Shown here one piece after another: positions 52,772-63,115 of a stretch of DNA of 64,000 nucleotides. The notes beneath the pieces were generated by a model that was not told where the DNA came from, did no database searches, and saw nothing but the letters and a program-made list of their open reading frames with translations. Location: contig CM042151.1 in assembly GCA_023376005.1 (NCBI GenBank), positions 82,183,492 through 82,247,491 on the forward strand. Direction: 5' to 3'. Every line of letters starts with the position of its first letter. The stretch's first letter is position 1. Both the position numbers and the translations under genes were made by a program. This stretch comes from Doryteuthis pealeii. Lineage: Eukaryota; Mollusca; Cephalopoda; Myopsida; Loliginidae.

Positions 52772-53660
52772 ATAAATCTTACTACAAAAAAGAATTCCCT
52801 ACAAGACAAGAAAAAGTTGAAAGATCTGGTAAACTAGGGTACGTGAGTTCGTTCCTTACTCGTACTTTTTGTAGCATTAATGGCATCTAAAAATGGAAAA
52901 CAGTCAGAAGATCATCGATAGACAAGATTTGTGGAATATTTCATGAGTTAAAAAAAAAACTTAACTACAAGGACTTTTGAGCCACCCCCAGGTTTTTTTT
53001 ATCAACAAGTAAATGTAAATATGTTATCAGCCCCTTTAAATATTATTAAAATATCTTTTTTCCCGGTATTTTCATTTTATTTTAATTCAAAACAACTGTC
53101 GCTTTCATATCGCATTAACTTTTCGGGAAAAACGGCTTCAAACAACTAGAGACTTCAATCACAGTGCATGTGGGTTTTGAGCAGGCACGGCTTAGCATTT
53201 CTTAGGAGGATTTATGCGATAGTAACCAAATGTTGTTTCTACATCGTTTTGTTCACAAGATACTAAAACTTCTCCATCAAACGTTTGACAAAAAAAAATA
53301 TTTGGTTTTAACATTAGTAAAGGAATCTAAAGCATTTTCTATCAAATCAGCGAACTTTAATTGACTTTTTTCAGTCCTAGACTGGCTATCTTACCATGTC
53401 TAAAGAACCCAATCTGTCCTACTATTAACTGGAAGGAGAAGAGGTGGATTCATACCATTTCCAAGTGTGAAGTGAAACTAAAAAAACTCACTATTTTAAC
53501 TACAATAATAACCGTTATATAATGCGCCTCCAAGTATGGAGTGCTCAGTGAGAATCGATATATTATAGCATGCGAGGTGCTCATTTTCTCTTTTTTATAT
53601 AATCATTTATTAAGCCTAACTTGTGGCACAAGATCAGAAGTATGTTACCGAAGTTTTATA
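52772..53660. repeat. R7 right end, foldback half-copy and SINE-like fragments
   Basis: 52772-52975 completes R7, including the T-arm-like hairpin at 52838-52870. 52980-53230 is the right half of the foldback family. 53370-53650 repeats the SINE-like order of 34270-34610. Confidence 0.5.
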
Positions 53661-54196
53661 ATTATCTGTACACCTCTGTATGCATCCCTAAATAAATGAT
53701 TTCTGATTCATTCCTAAAAATTAATTCCTATTCATTCCTAAAATAAAAAGATTATATTACACTTTTACGTTTTATAATTATCTGTACACCTCTGTATGCA
53801 TCCCTAAATAAATGATTTCACAGTTCAAATATGAAAAATAAGAAAAAGTCTTTATTTGATATACACTTCATTTCAAATTATAAACAAAGTGATACTTTTC
53901 CATCCTATCCGAAATTTACTCGTTGGAGTTTAACGAAATTATCAGAGATTGATGACAAATGTATAAACATATAATCCATAAAAAAAAAAACATTCTAAAA
54001 AAGGGAACAGAAGTTTCGGTCATTTACCTAATTTACTGAAATTCTTAATGAGTCAAATTATTAATGACTTGTAATTAAAAAAATCTCTCTTAAAAAGATT
54101 TAAAAACACTTTAATTGATTTATTTACAGATTTTTATGGATACATACAGTAAATAATATGAAATTAAATAGAAATAAAAAAGTAAACATATTAACC
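53661..54196. repeat. Tc1-associated non-coding repeat
   Basis: 'atctgtacacctctgtatgc' occurs twice (53660 and 53772). The following part matches 35230-35640. Probably the element end plus flanks. Confidence 0.45.
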
Positions 54197-54520
54197 AACT
54201 CCACCATTATCTTTTAACTGAGATACGTGATCCTTTTTAAAAATGCCGTAGAAATTTCCCTGGTCCATCGAACATGTCAATGTCTGGATATTCTTTGATG
54301 ATCTATGATACGTGTACTATTTCCTGCCACAAGTCAACTTGCTTCTAAATCGGTCTCCATTCTCATATACACGTCGTGTCAAAACGCTTCATAAGTTTTC
54401 AATTGGGTTTAAATCTAGAGAAGTGGTCGACCAGTTCATCTTCTGAGGTCCATAGAATCCTAATTTTTGTAGGTACTCCGTAGTTTTATATGCTGAATGC
54501 AAAGGGACATTATCTTATGT
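54197..54520 (-). pseudogene. Tc1-like transposase C-terminal half
   Basis: Minus frame: DNVPLHSA, TTEYLQKLGFYG, QKMNWSTTSLDLNPIENL, stop, then VLTRRVYENGDRF and, after a shift, QTLTCSMDQGNF. It keeps the second catalytic Asp (DN, as in the QDND motif) and the final Glu (PIEN) of the DDE triad. The N-terminal DNA-binding part and first Asp are absent. An in-frame TGA replaces the Trp of ENLW. Dead. Confidence 0.8.
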
Positions 54521-54559
54521 AATAAATGTAATTTAAAAATACTTTATTTGAAAATTAGA

Positions 54560-55680
54560 TTATATTTTAATATAATTTTCTATTTTCTCAATCATCTTTA
54601 CATTGCTGGTGGGTTTTAAAAGAATTTAGAGACGCATAAAAAATGAAAGAAAGAAAGGAATGAATAAAAAAGAAAAAAAATGAATGCAAAGAATACATTT
54701 TAAAGGACGAAAATAAAAATCATGGAAAAGAAATTTGAATAAAAAAAGGAAATTCGATGAAAATAATTAAACCTCGTAGGCAAATAAAATTACGTTTGAG
54801 ATATTTCCTTTAAATTAGAAATTCATTTTAATAGGATTTTTAAAAAATTTGTCCAAAGATTTCTTGCTCATTCAATGAGAATTAGAATCCCAAGAATTCT
54901 TTTGAAAAGGTCAAATAAAAATGATAAGTTGGTGAAAGATAAAATCAAATCGATTGTTGATAAAAGTAAATCAAGAAACTATTTACAAAAAAAAAAAAAA
55001 ATTTTGCTAAAAAGCTTGTGAAAAGTATCGTAATCAAGAAATCGAGGAAATATATTTTTTAAATTAAAATTTTGCTAAAAAGAAAAAGCATTTGAGAAGT
55101 ATCGAACTAAAATACAAAAATATTTTTCCTTTATATTTTCCTAATAACAAATAGAAATATATAAGTTTCCGATTATCCGGATAAATCTTAATTTCCATGA
55201 ACTGGTAATGTCACTGGACTCTCAAGCCTTGTATATATATTTTTTTTATAAATGAGACTTGTAGTCATCGAATACGTTTAGTAATTTGTTCCCACCTAGA
55301 GGTGTTTGGGAAACGTTGTTCATTGCGTGTCGATGAACTTGTAAAATGTTGGTCATGAGTATTTTGCACGAAACAGCAGAAGATTTGTATTTGTGAGTTG
55401 ACGTCGGTTGGGCAAGTATTGATGTAGTTTTTGTTTTTGGTAAAAATTATATTGTATTCAATGTCGGGTGTTTATTTACTGAATTGTGAATATTAAGATT
55501 AAATTGAATGTGAAATAGATCTTTTTTCATTTCAGATTTTTCTAATAATAACTATTGTCATTTAAACATGATTCCGATAATTCCGTGTAATTTTCTATTC
55601 GTATTTGTCAGTGGCCTCTCGAGCCTTGTATATTCTTCATCAATTCGACTTGTATTCATTGAGAGATTTTGTTTGCTTGA
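54560..55680 (-). pseudogene. 3' flank and decayed tail of zinc-finger copy D
   Basis: 54560-55000 is the shared 3' flank. 55130-55500 matches the decayed tails of B and E. 55550-55680 encodes broken tail segments (RLE.PLTNTN-like, NLSMN-like). Confidence 0.55.
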
Positions 55681-55689
55681 TCTATATTT

Positions 55690-55989
55690 AAGTGATGTTT
55701 CAGGGGAGATAATTACATAATTTTACTTGATCTGTATTGAAGTGATGTTTCAGGGGAGATAATTACATAATTTTGCTTGATCTATATTGAAGTGATGTTT
55801 CAGGGGAGATAAATATAGATCAAGTAAAATTATGTAATTAAGTGATGTTTCAGGGGAGATAATTACATAATTTTACTTGATCTATATTTAAGTGATGTTT
55901 CAGGGGAGATAATTACATAATTTTACTTGATCTATATTGAAGTGATATTTCAGGGGAGATAATTCCATAATTTTGCTTTGAAGTGATGT
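55690..55989. repeat. 50-bp tandem repeat in copy D tail (6 units, one with an inverted block)
   Basis: Units start 'aagtgatgtttcaggggaga' at 55690, 55740, 55790, 55840, 55890 and 55940, exactly 50 bp apart. In the third unit the 29-bp block after 'caggggagat' (55811-55839) is the reverse complement of its neighbours. Derived from the tail's ISPDTD...TSLQYR coding region. Confidence 0.9.
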
Positions 55990-56345
55990 TTCATCATTTC
56001 TTACTCTCGTTTGTGTTATTCAGTCTGTATCAGGGGAGATAATTCCATAATTTTGCTTGATCTATATTGAAGTGATGTTTCATCATTTATTTTTATCGTT
56101 TGTGTTAATCAGTCTGTATCAGGGGAGATAATTCCATAGTTTTGGGACAATATATCTCCAGTTTGCAAATAACTTACTGCTTGTGTCATTAGTTGAAATT
56201 CCTCCAATAAATTGCCTCCAATTGGGATGTTCGTTTTTAATTCCGGAGAAACATTTGAGAAACTTTCTTCGTTCTGTGACCTACACTTATAAACTGTTGA
56301 TTGTAATTATCTCATAAGGGAGAGACATTTTGTATTTGTGAGTTT
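55990..56345 (-). pseudogene. Partial duplicate of the tail, copy D
   Basis: Two more copies of the segment encoding NYGIISPDTD and the MNDETSLQY-like region, then ETN/EESFSNVSPELKTN-like codons at 56210-56270. Stops interrupt all frames. Confidence 0.55.
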
Positions 56346-56963
56346 TCATCTGTTGATTGTTAATCTAGTGTTTGTTTCTAACGAAGAATCTTCTAATAGC
56401 ATCGATTTCTGGTATTCGTAAGTATTTTCTAAGGGTGAGACATTTTCATGCACAAAATGGTGAGTATTAAGACTAAATTGAAGATCAAATTCCAATAGTT
56501 CGTTTACTTCTTCATTCGTGTTTGTCAGTTGACTCTCGAGCCTTTTATTTTCTTCTTCAATTTTTTCATCATTCATTTCTATCGTTTGTGTTATTCGATC
56601 TATATCTGGGGAAATGATTTCATAATTTGGAGGGAATAAATCTTCCTTTTGTGAAAAACCTGATGTTTCTTTGATCAATGGAAATAGATCCAATAAATCA
56701 TCAACTGAAATATTTGTTTCTAATCCTGAAGAAATATTTGAGAAATGTTCTTCGTTCTGTGTCAATAAACTGGTGAGGTGTTGGTCGTTAGTATTTTCTA
56801 AGAGAGAGACGTTTTGTATTTGTGAGTTAACATCTGTCTTTGTGATTGTTGATCTATTATTTTGTTCTGATAAATTATCTTCAAATGTCTTTGATTTCTG
56901 GTATTTGTAAGTATTTTCTAAGAGAGAAACATTTTGCTTTTGTGAATTGGTATCGGAGATCAT
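56346..56963 (-). pseudogene. Zinc-finger copy D, C-terminal domain frame
   Basis: 205 codons starting MISDTNSQKQNVSLLEN. 40-residue repeats, then ISVDDLLDLFPLIKETSGF, NYEIISPDIDRITQ, and EDSSLETNTR near the end. Closest in layout to copy A, with a deletion between MNDEKI and EEENKRLE. It is not in frame with the fingers because of lesions at 56964-57390, so translation would need an internal start. Confidence 0.55.
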
Positions 56964-57370
56964 AATTGTTGATATATTGTTAGTTGATGATTGTTGATCT
57001 AGTCTTTGGTTCTGATAAAAAAAAATTCAAATGTCTTTGATTTCTGGCACCCGGAAGTATTTTTAAGGGAGAGTCATTTTGCATTTATGAATTAACATCT
57101 GAGTTCATGATTGTTGATATATTGTTTGTTTCTGGTAATGATTCTTCTTATGTATTCGGTTTCTGGAATTCAGGACTTACAACAAAAATGTCGCTGCTTT
57201 CCTTGCATATATTCTGCCTCTCTCCTGTATGTTTGCGTTGATGAATTATCAATGTGCATTTCCGAGGAAAACTTTTGCCGCATATATTACATGTAAACGG
57301 TCTATTTCCTGTATGTGTGCGTTGATGTGTTGCCAAAGTGCCGTGCTGAGAAAAACTTTTGTTACATATT
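56964..57370 (-). pseudogene. Zinc-finger copy D, fingers and linker beyond the frame break
   Basis: 57148-57370 encodes two fingers (CKICNKSFSQHG, CNICGKSFPRKC), then ERQNICKESSDIF and FQKPNT, stopped by TAA where copies A and B have TTA (Leu). Next, 57060-57130 has a second nonsense change (CAA to TAA in VNSQMQN). An A-run indel at about 57017-57026 shifts the frame again. Confidence 0.7.
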
Positions 57371-59002
57371 TTACATATAAATGGTCTCTCCAGTATGTGT
57401 GCGTTGATGATCTTTTAAATGGTGAGAATATTGAAAATCTTTGTTGCATTCATTACATTTGAAGGGTCTTTCCTCTGTATGGGTACGTTCATGTCTTTTC
57501 AAATGCATTTTTGTAGAATAAGATTTGTCACACATTTTACATGGAAATGGTCTCTCCCGTATCAAACTGCATTTTTGAGAAACACTTTCGTCACATTTCT
57601 CATATGTAAATGGTGTCTCTCTGGTATGTGTAAGTTCATTACATTTGAAGGGCCTTTCTCCTGTATGTGTACATTTATGACGTATCAAATTGGATTTCTG
57701 TTTAAAGGATTTGTCACATTTCTCACATGAATATGGTTTCTCTCCAGTATGTGTTCGTTGATGGTGTTTTAAATGTAGAGCCCGTGTAAAGACTTTATTG
57801 CATGTATCACATTTGATGTGTGTGCGTTGATGTTTTGTCAAAGAGCCTTGCTGAGAAAAACGTTTGTCACATATTTCACATGTAAATGGTCTCTCTTCTG
57901 AATGTTTGCGTTGATGAATTATCAATGTGCATTTCCGAGGAAAACTTTTGCCGCATATATTACATGTAAACGGTATATTTCCTGTATGTGTGCGTTGATG
58001 TGTTGCCAAAGTGCCGTGCTGAGAAAAACCTTTGTTACATATTTTACATATAAATGGTTTCTCTCCAGTATGTGTGCGTTGATGATTTTTTAAATGGTGA
58101 GCATGTTTAAAATCTTTTTGGCATTTATTACATTTGAAGGGCCTCTCATCTGTATGTGTGCGTTGATGATATTTTAAATGGTGAGAATATTGAAAATCTT
58201 TGTTGCATTCATTACATTTGAAGGGTCTTTCCTCTGTATGGGTACGTTCATGTCTTTTCAAATGCATTTTTGTAGAATAAGATTTGTCACACATTTTACA
58301 TGGAAATGGTCTCTCCCGTATCAAACTGCATTTTTGAGAAACACTTTCGTCACATATCTCATATGTAAATGGTGTCTCTCTGGTATGTGTAAGTTCATTA
58401 CATTTGAAGGGCCTTTCTCCTGTATGTGTACATTTATGACGTATCAAATTGGATTTCTGTTTAAAGGATTTGTCACATTTCTCACATGAATATGGTTTCT
58501 CTCCAATATGTGTTCGTTGATGGTGTTTTAAATGTAGAGCCCGTGTAAAGACTTTATTGCATGTATCACATTTGAAGGGTCTCTCTCCTGTATGTTTGCG
58601 TTGATGAATGATCAATCTGCATTTCTGAGGAAAACTTTTGTCGCATATATTACATGTAAACGGTCTATTTCCTATATGTGCGCGTTGATGTGTTGCCAAA
58701 GTGCCGTGCTGAGAAAAACCTTTGTTACATATTTTACATATAAATGGTCTCTCCCCTGTATGTATGCGTTGATGATCTTTTAAATGGTAAGCATATAGAA
58801 AATCTTTCTTGCATTCATCACATTTGAAGGGTCTCTCTCCTGTATGTGTAAGTTCATGTCTTGTCAAATGGCCTTTCTGAGAATAACTTTTGTCACATAA
58901 CTTACATGAAAATAGTCTCTCTTCTGTATGTTCGCGCATATGTTTTCTTAAATCTGATTCAATTCCAAAAGCTTCCCTACATATAGAGCATTGAATTGCC
59001 AT
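57371..59002 (-). CDS. C2H2 zinc-finger protein, copy D (17 intact fingers)
   Basis: 543 codons from MAIQCSICREAF. Seventeen fingers keep both Cys and both His. Two degenerate units (FKCNELTH, then FTYE(I/K)CDESVSQKCSLI) recur once in each half. The array contains a tandem duplication: 57419-57812 and 58178-58571 are almost identical at 759 bp. Finger types repeat in order (SYSTKMHL, DFQYSHHL, GFSQHGTL, SFPRKCTL, VFTRALHL, SFKQKSNL). One finger has a lost linker (QRTHIKCDTC, near 57815). The frame ends at GETIYM because of a 2-nt deletion (GGAGAGACC for GGAGAGAGACC) near 57388, before two more fingers and the tail. A finger-only DNA-binding product is possible. No KRAB, SCAN or BTB domain. 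Confidence 0.85.
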   Translation of the reverse strand: MAIQCSICREAFGIESDLRKHMREHTEERLFSCKLCDKSYSQKGHLTRHELTHTGERPFKCDECKKDFLYAYHLKDHQRIHTGERPFICKICNKGFSQHGTLATHQRAHIGNRPFTCNICDKSFPQKCRLIIHQRKHTGERPFKCDTCNKVFTRALHLKHHQRTHIGEKPYSCEKCDKSFKQKSNLIRHKCTHTGERPFKCNELTHTRETPFTYEICDESVSQKCSLIRERPFPCKMCDKSYSTKMHLKRHERTHTEERPFKCNECNKDFQYSHHLKYHQRTHTDERPFKCNKCQKDFKHAHHLKNHQRTHTGEKPFICKICNKGFSQHGTLATHQRTHTGNIPFTCNICGKSFPRKCTLIIHQRKHSEERPFTCEICDKRFSQQGSLTKHQRTHIKCDTCNKVFTRALHLKHHQRTHTGEKPYSCEKCDKSFKQKSNLIRHKCTHTGERPFKCNELTHTRETPFTYEKCDESVSQKCSLIRERPFPCKMCDKSYSTKMHLKRHERTHTEERPFKCNECNKDFQYSHHLKDHQRTHTGETIYM

Positions 59003-59640
59003 ATTTCCTATATGTTATCCTATGTGAACTTTTAATTTTCCTTTAAAATTAAAACTTACACAAACTCATTGAATTTCAATACCTGTCCTGTATGTATATT
59101 CAATCTTTTAATGACGAAATTTCGGAATTGTGAAAATGTCCAGTAAATTTAAACCCGTGATGTATTACAATATTTCTCCTCAATTCTCTTCTGAAATAAT
59201 TTCGTTTTCACGACCCAACACAATTCTATGCGTCCGGTAATTCAATCTTAACGAACACCAAATACACAGTAAAATGTAAATCGGCAAATTATTTTCCAAG
59301 ATGTAACATCCTTTATAATGAAGCAATACGTGAGATATATTTCATCGGTGAAGAATCTGCAATAAAAAAACAATGAAATTAAATGATAAAAATACATTAT
59401 TTCAAATGATTAGGGAAAGCGATGAAGATTAATGTTTGAAAAATGATTTTTTCTTCTTTCTTTAGAATGATATGAGACCCGAGTTGTAATGCATATTAAC
59501 TAACCCTAAATCCATACGTTTTATACCCAGTTCCCTTGTCCTTCTTCTTTCATATTGGAATACCAAACATCGAGCTAGTGCTCTGTAACATATTATAATT
59601 TCGCAAACTAAAGAATGTGAGACCAAAGAATATATATATA
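59003..59640 (-). other. Conserved upstream block and 5' flank of copy D
   Basis: 59090-59370 is the candidate 5' exon block: acceptor-like TTTTTTTATTGCAG near 59356, donor-like CAGGACAG|GTATTG near 59085. 59400-59630 is the 5' flank shared with A and B. (TA)n follows. Confidence 0.5.
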
Positions 59641-59648
59641 TATATATA

Positions 59649-60070
59649 CTAGACAAAAAGTAACCCGTTGGGTCACCCGTTAAGCTCTTGCTAGATGATT
59701 CGGATTAGGAAAAAGAGTAGGATCTGCCAAAATATCGTCTGCTTTTCATTTTAAAAACGAATTAAAATTCATTAAACCGAATATTTAAGGTCACATTTTT
59801 GTCTAAGTCGAAAAAGTAACATAATGAGCATCAGCAAAAAAGCAAAATAATATTACACATGTAATTTATTTTTGATACATTTAAAACAATGTTTTCGGTC
59901 AATTTCGATCAAGATGCCTGCCAAGACGCTACTTAAAATCCGTTTTTACAAAATAAATTGTAACTTTTGCGATTGGAAAAATAAGAAACCAACGCTACAG
60001 CCCTTTTTTAAAAGTTTTACAAATATTGCCAAATGAGAAATAATACATATTAGCCAAGACAAAATTTGTT
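59649..60070 (-). mobile_element. Possible second Helitron-like family (3' end only)
   Basis: Minus-strand 3' end: hairpin ACCC-AAC-GGGT, then TACTTTTTGT and CTAG (59649-59652) followed by T. Same end layout as the 6079 family but different sequence. The 5' end was not found. Confidence 0.4.
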
Positions 60071-60079
60071 TTATAAACT

Positions 60080-60520
60080 GTTACTATGGCATGCGGTTGG
60101 GTCATGTGACGTCGGATGGGATGATTGGACGATCCCAAAAGACATCCTGTAATGGAGAGCTAACATTGGTAAAAGACAGATTGGTTCGCCCCTACTGCTG
60201 ATCAAGGATGTGTCTTGCAAAAAGGATCTTCAGGTGCTTTGCACTTGTCCCTTCCAAGCTGGGAAATTATGTCTCAAGACCGGGCCCTTCGTGGCGGCAG
60301 AATCTCCATAGGGGACTGTACATGTCGAAAGTCACCCTGATACAACATCATAGAAGCTAAGAGTCATAGAAAGTCAACGGCAACAAAGCATCGGAACATC
60401 CATCTCTACAAGGGACAACCTCAAATGCAAAATCTGTGGTGCGAGAATAATTCTCAAACATTAGGACTTGTCAAGTCCAGAGGAGGCGCGCAATACTCAG
60501 TGAGTCATCACTATAAACTT
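60080..60520 (+). pseudogene. LINE 3' end fragment, decayed
   Basis: Homologous to 8090-8510 ('gcggttgggtcatg', 'aaagacatcct', 'ggtaaaagacagattggt', 'caacaaagcatcgga') with many short insertions that destroy the frame. Confidence 0.65.
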
Positions 60521-61129
60521 TTTTATCATAGTCTTTTTGCCGCACCCTAGTGTTAATTCTTTCGCTCAATAATGAATATCTTAGACAGAAAAAGAGTTAG
60601 AAGTTTATAATCTAGGGATAAATAAAACCGGTTAAGACGAAATTTTTTACCAATGTAGATACATCATTGTAATTTTTTAAATACTTTTTTACACTACTAC
60701 ATCACATAAACACCCAGTAACAATATAGCAAATAAAATATTTCCCAGTAGTGTTACCATCAGTGTTTATGAATAATACAATTATGTTTCATTGTAAAAAA
60801 TTTCGGCTAACCGTTTTTACGAGATTTTTCACCTATGAGTGAAAGCGAATAAACTGAATGGGTAGGTATAACCAGGTTAATATACATCTGAGTGAGCAGT
60901 ATTTAATAACTGTAATTTTTTCTTATCATAATTATATAAAATCTGATCTACGACTGTCAGCGCCATCTTGTATCATGCTCGGTTTTAATTCTCTAAAAAG
61001 GAGAAAAGAAAAGATAAAAAAAAAAACAAAAGAAAAGAAAAATTATTCTATACATAGATAAATTAAAGGAAGCAAAAAAGGTGGTTAAAAGACAACATCC
61101 TTTCTTGACACACGAACTGGAAAAAAGAG
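60521..61129. other. Unrecognised AT-rich DNA
   Basis: No repeat or gene recognised. The frame at 60858-61061 ends in a Lys-rich low-complexity stretch. Confidence 0.4.
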
Positions 61130-61860
61130 TATGAATTTGAAAAGCAATAGAGAGCAAAAAACATATATAGTATAATAATGTATATATTATATAACTAATA
61201 TATATATATGAATATTTTTTTCTAATTATACATATCATTATGTATGTATATACATATATATATTGGTATACAATTTAAAATAATAAATATACATATATGA
61301 CAAAAACTTCATATAATATATATCATATACATATATAGAATAAAATTCCATATATATATCATACATGTATATGAACATTGTTAATTATACATATCTTATA
61401 TATATTATATATATATTATATATTGTTATATACTAAATATATAATAAAAAGTTCAGTATATAGTTAGCACACTATATAGAAGATTTGTTAATTATATGTA
61501 ATAGTAATATATTTATATAGTCATCCTATAATCATATATATATTAATAGTATATATATATATATATATTATGTGTGTGTGTATGTGTGTAATAAAAATCT
61601 CTTATGCATACATATAATATAACGATTTCTTAAATATACATATATAAATATCTATATATATATGAAGAATAATATATATAATAATATATATATATATATA
61701 ATATATAAATAATATATATAAGAATCATTATATTACATACATATAATAAAGATTTTTTAAAAATTATACATAATATATATTAGTATGTATATATCTTATA
61801 TATATATATAATACTTGAAGATTTTTTCAATTATATATATATATATACTGTAAAATTATT
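61130..61860. repeat. Extreme AT-rich, interrupted TA tract
   Basis: About 730 bp of TA/ATAT blocks with short unique interruptions; 'attatacatat'-type words recur. No gene. Confidence 0.85.
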
Positions 61861-62329
61861 ATGAATTTTTGTATTATAAGATGTATATCTATTAAGTTTT
61901 TTAATATGTATTTATATGTGGGGGTGGGGACCCTGGTTATTCACCGTCGTTCTAATGTGAAGGCTCAAGAAACCAGACAAGTTTTATTGTTTATTTATCG
62001 CAGTCAATTCTTTCTCGGTGGATCTTTTGTCAGAAAGAATAATGGCGAACGCTTATTATGGCACTTTTTTGTGGCTTTCTGTCTATCTTCTTGGCTATTC
62101 GAATGTCACCCTGTGGTTTAACCTTACACTTATTTGTAATCAACTGTTTTCAAATGTTCACATGTAGAAAACCATAAAGACGAGGCGCTCTCCGAAAATA
62201 AATCTCCCTGGTTTTATTTCCACAGAAAACGCACTGATACAACAGGACACAATGACAGCGTTGGATAGAGTATGTATCACTCAACCAATTCGTCACGGGT
62301 AGTAAGACAAGGTCCCGCTGTCGCTGCGG
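61861..62329. other. Unrecognised moderately GC-rich stretch
   Basis: 61920-62125 is richer in GC than its neighbours, with an 86-codon plus frame (61861-62121) that has no domain I recognise. It may be part of a repeat preceding the SINE-like element. Confidence 0.35.
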
Positions 62330-62905
62330 CGTTAGAATGCCCGACTGCACCTCTGCAGAGGGGTAGACCTCCCCAATGGGGCCACCTGTTGGCCGTGGGT
62401 GGCGACCCGTGATGCTTAAGGATAGAACCCAGGTGGATGAACAGTTCATGACATGCAAATACTCCACTTTGGCCCTATCTTGGGCTAGACGGGCGGTCGG
62501 ATAGGCCCCCCCGATCAATCGGCTGGGTCACGTCAAGCCCTGAGCACCTATATGATGTTCCCAACCTTATTGCCCTTATGGCCAAGCCCAATCCCTGTTT
62601 TATCATATGGGTGCTAGAAGGCGGTGGCTGCGGTTCTACATGTCCTGGAATGACGTTAAACTCTATCTGATGGGTGAGGTTCCAGTTTTGGAGGTTTGGG
62701 GAAGTGGAGCACCCCTTCATCACCCATTGCTCCCTGGTCTACTCTGACCGCGGAGTGGTAGTACCTGTTAGGGTCCCATGTAATGGGTTAAATAGAAAAA
62801 TGTATTTATAAAAAAATGTATATCCATTAGGAATTGATTTATTTCAAAACTTTATCGGCATAATGACCCAATGAGGTTGATATGCCGTAAACAAATACAA
62901 CAACA
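62330..62905 (+). repeat. SINE-like dispersed repeat, copy 2
   Basis: Full-length relative of 17690-18290 ('ggccacctgttggccgtggg', 'tatcatatgggtgctagaag', 'tgaggttccagttttggagg', 'ggttgatatgccgtaaacaa'). Frames on the minus strand (62150-62723) are antisense to the repeat. Confidence 0.6.
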
Positions 62906-62929
62906 AACAAAGACAAGGTCATATAATGT

Positions 62930-63115
62930 AGGCATCCAGCGAGGACCCCACTGTGGTCTGGAGCTGTAGAATAACCGAACTGCACCTCGCAAAGGGGTAA
63001 TACCCCTAAAATGTGGCCACCCGTTGGTCGTGGGTTGGTTACCCGTGATGTTTAAGGACGGAAATCTGGTTGCTGAGCATTCTATAAGATACAGCACTCG
63101 ACTTTGGTGGTCGGA
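62930..63115 (+). repeat. SINE-like dispersed repeat, copy 3 (5' part)
   Basis: 'tgcacctcgcaaaggggta', 'gtggccacccgttggtcgtg' and 'tacccgtgatgtttaagga' match the first 180 bp of copies 1 and 2. It then breaks off. Confidence 0.55.

Noticed and set aside
57419..58783. Plus-strand frames with repeated 'MCALMCCQS'-type sequence across copy D
   Set aside because: Antisense shadows of the finger array; their repetition only mirrors the fingers.
61130..61860. Replication origin or matrix-attachment region
   Set aside because: Base composition alone does not support a functional claim.
62150..62723. Two minus-strand frames of 122 and 82 codons
   Set aside because: Antisense to a SINE-like repeat; the frames are not kept in its other copies.
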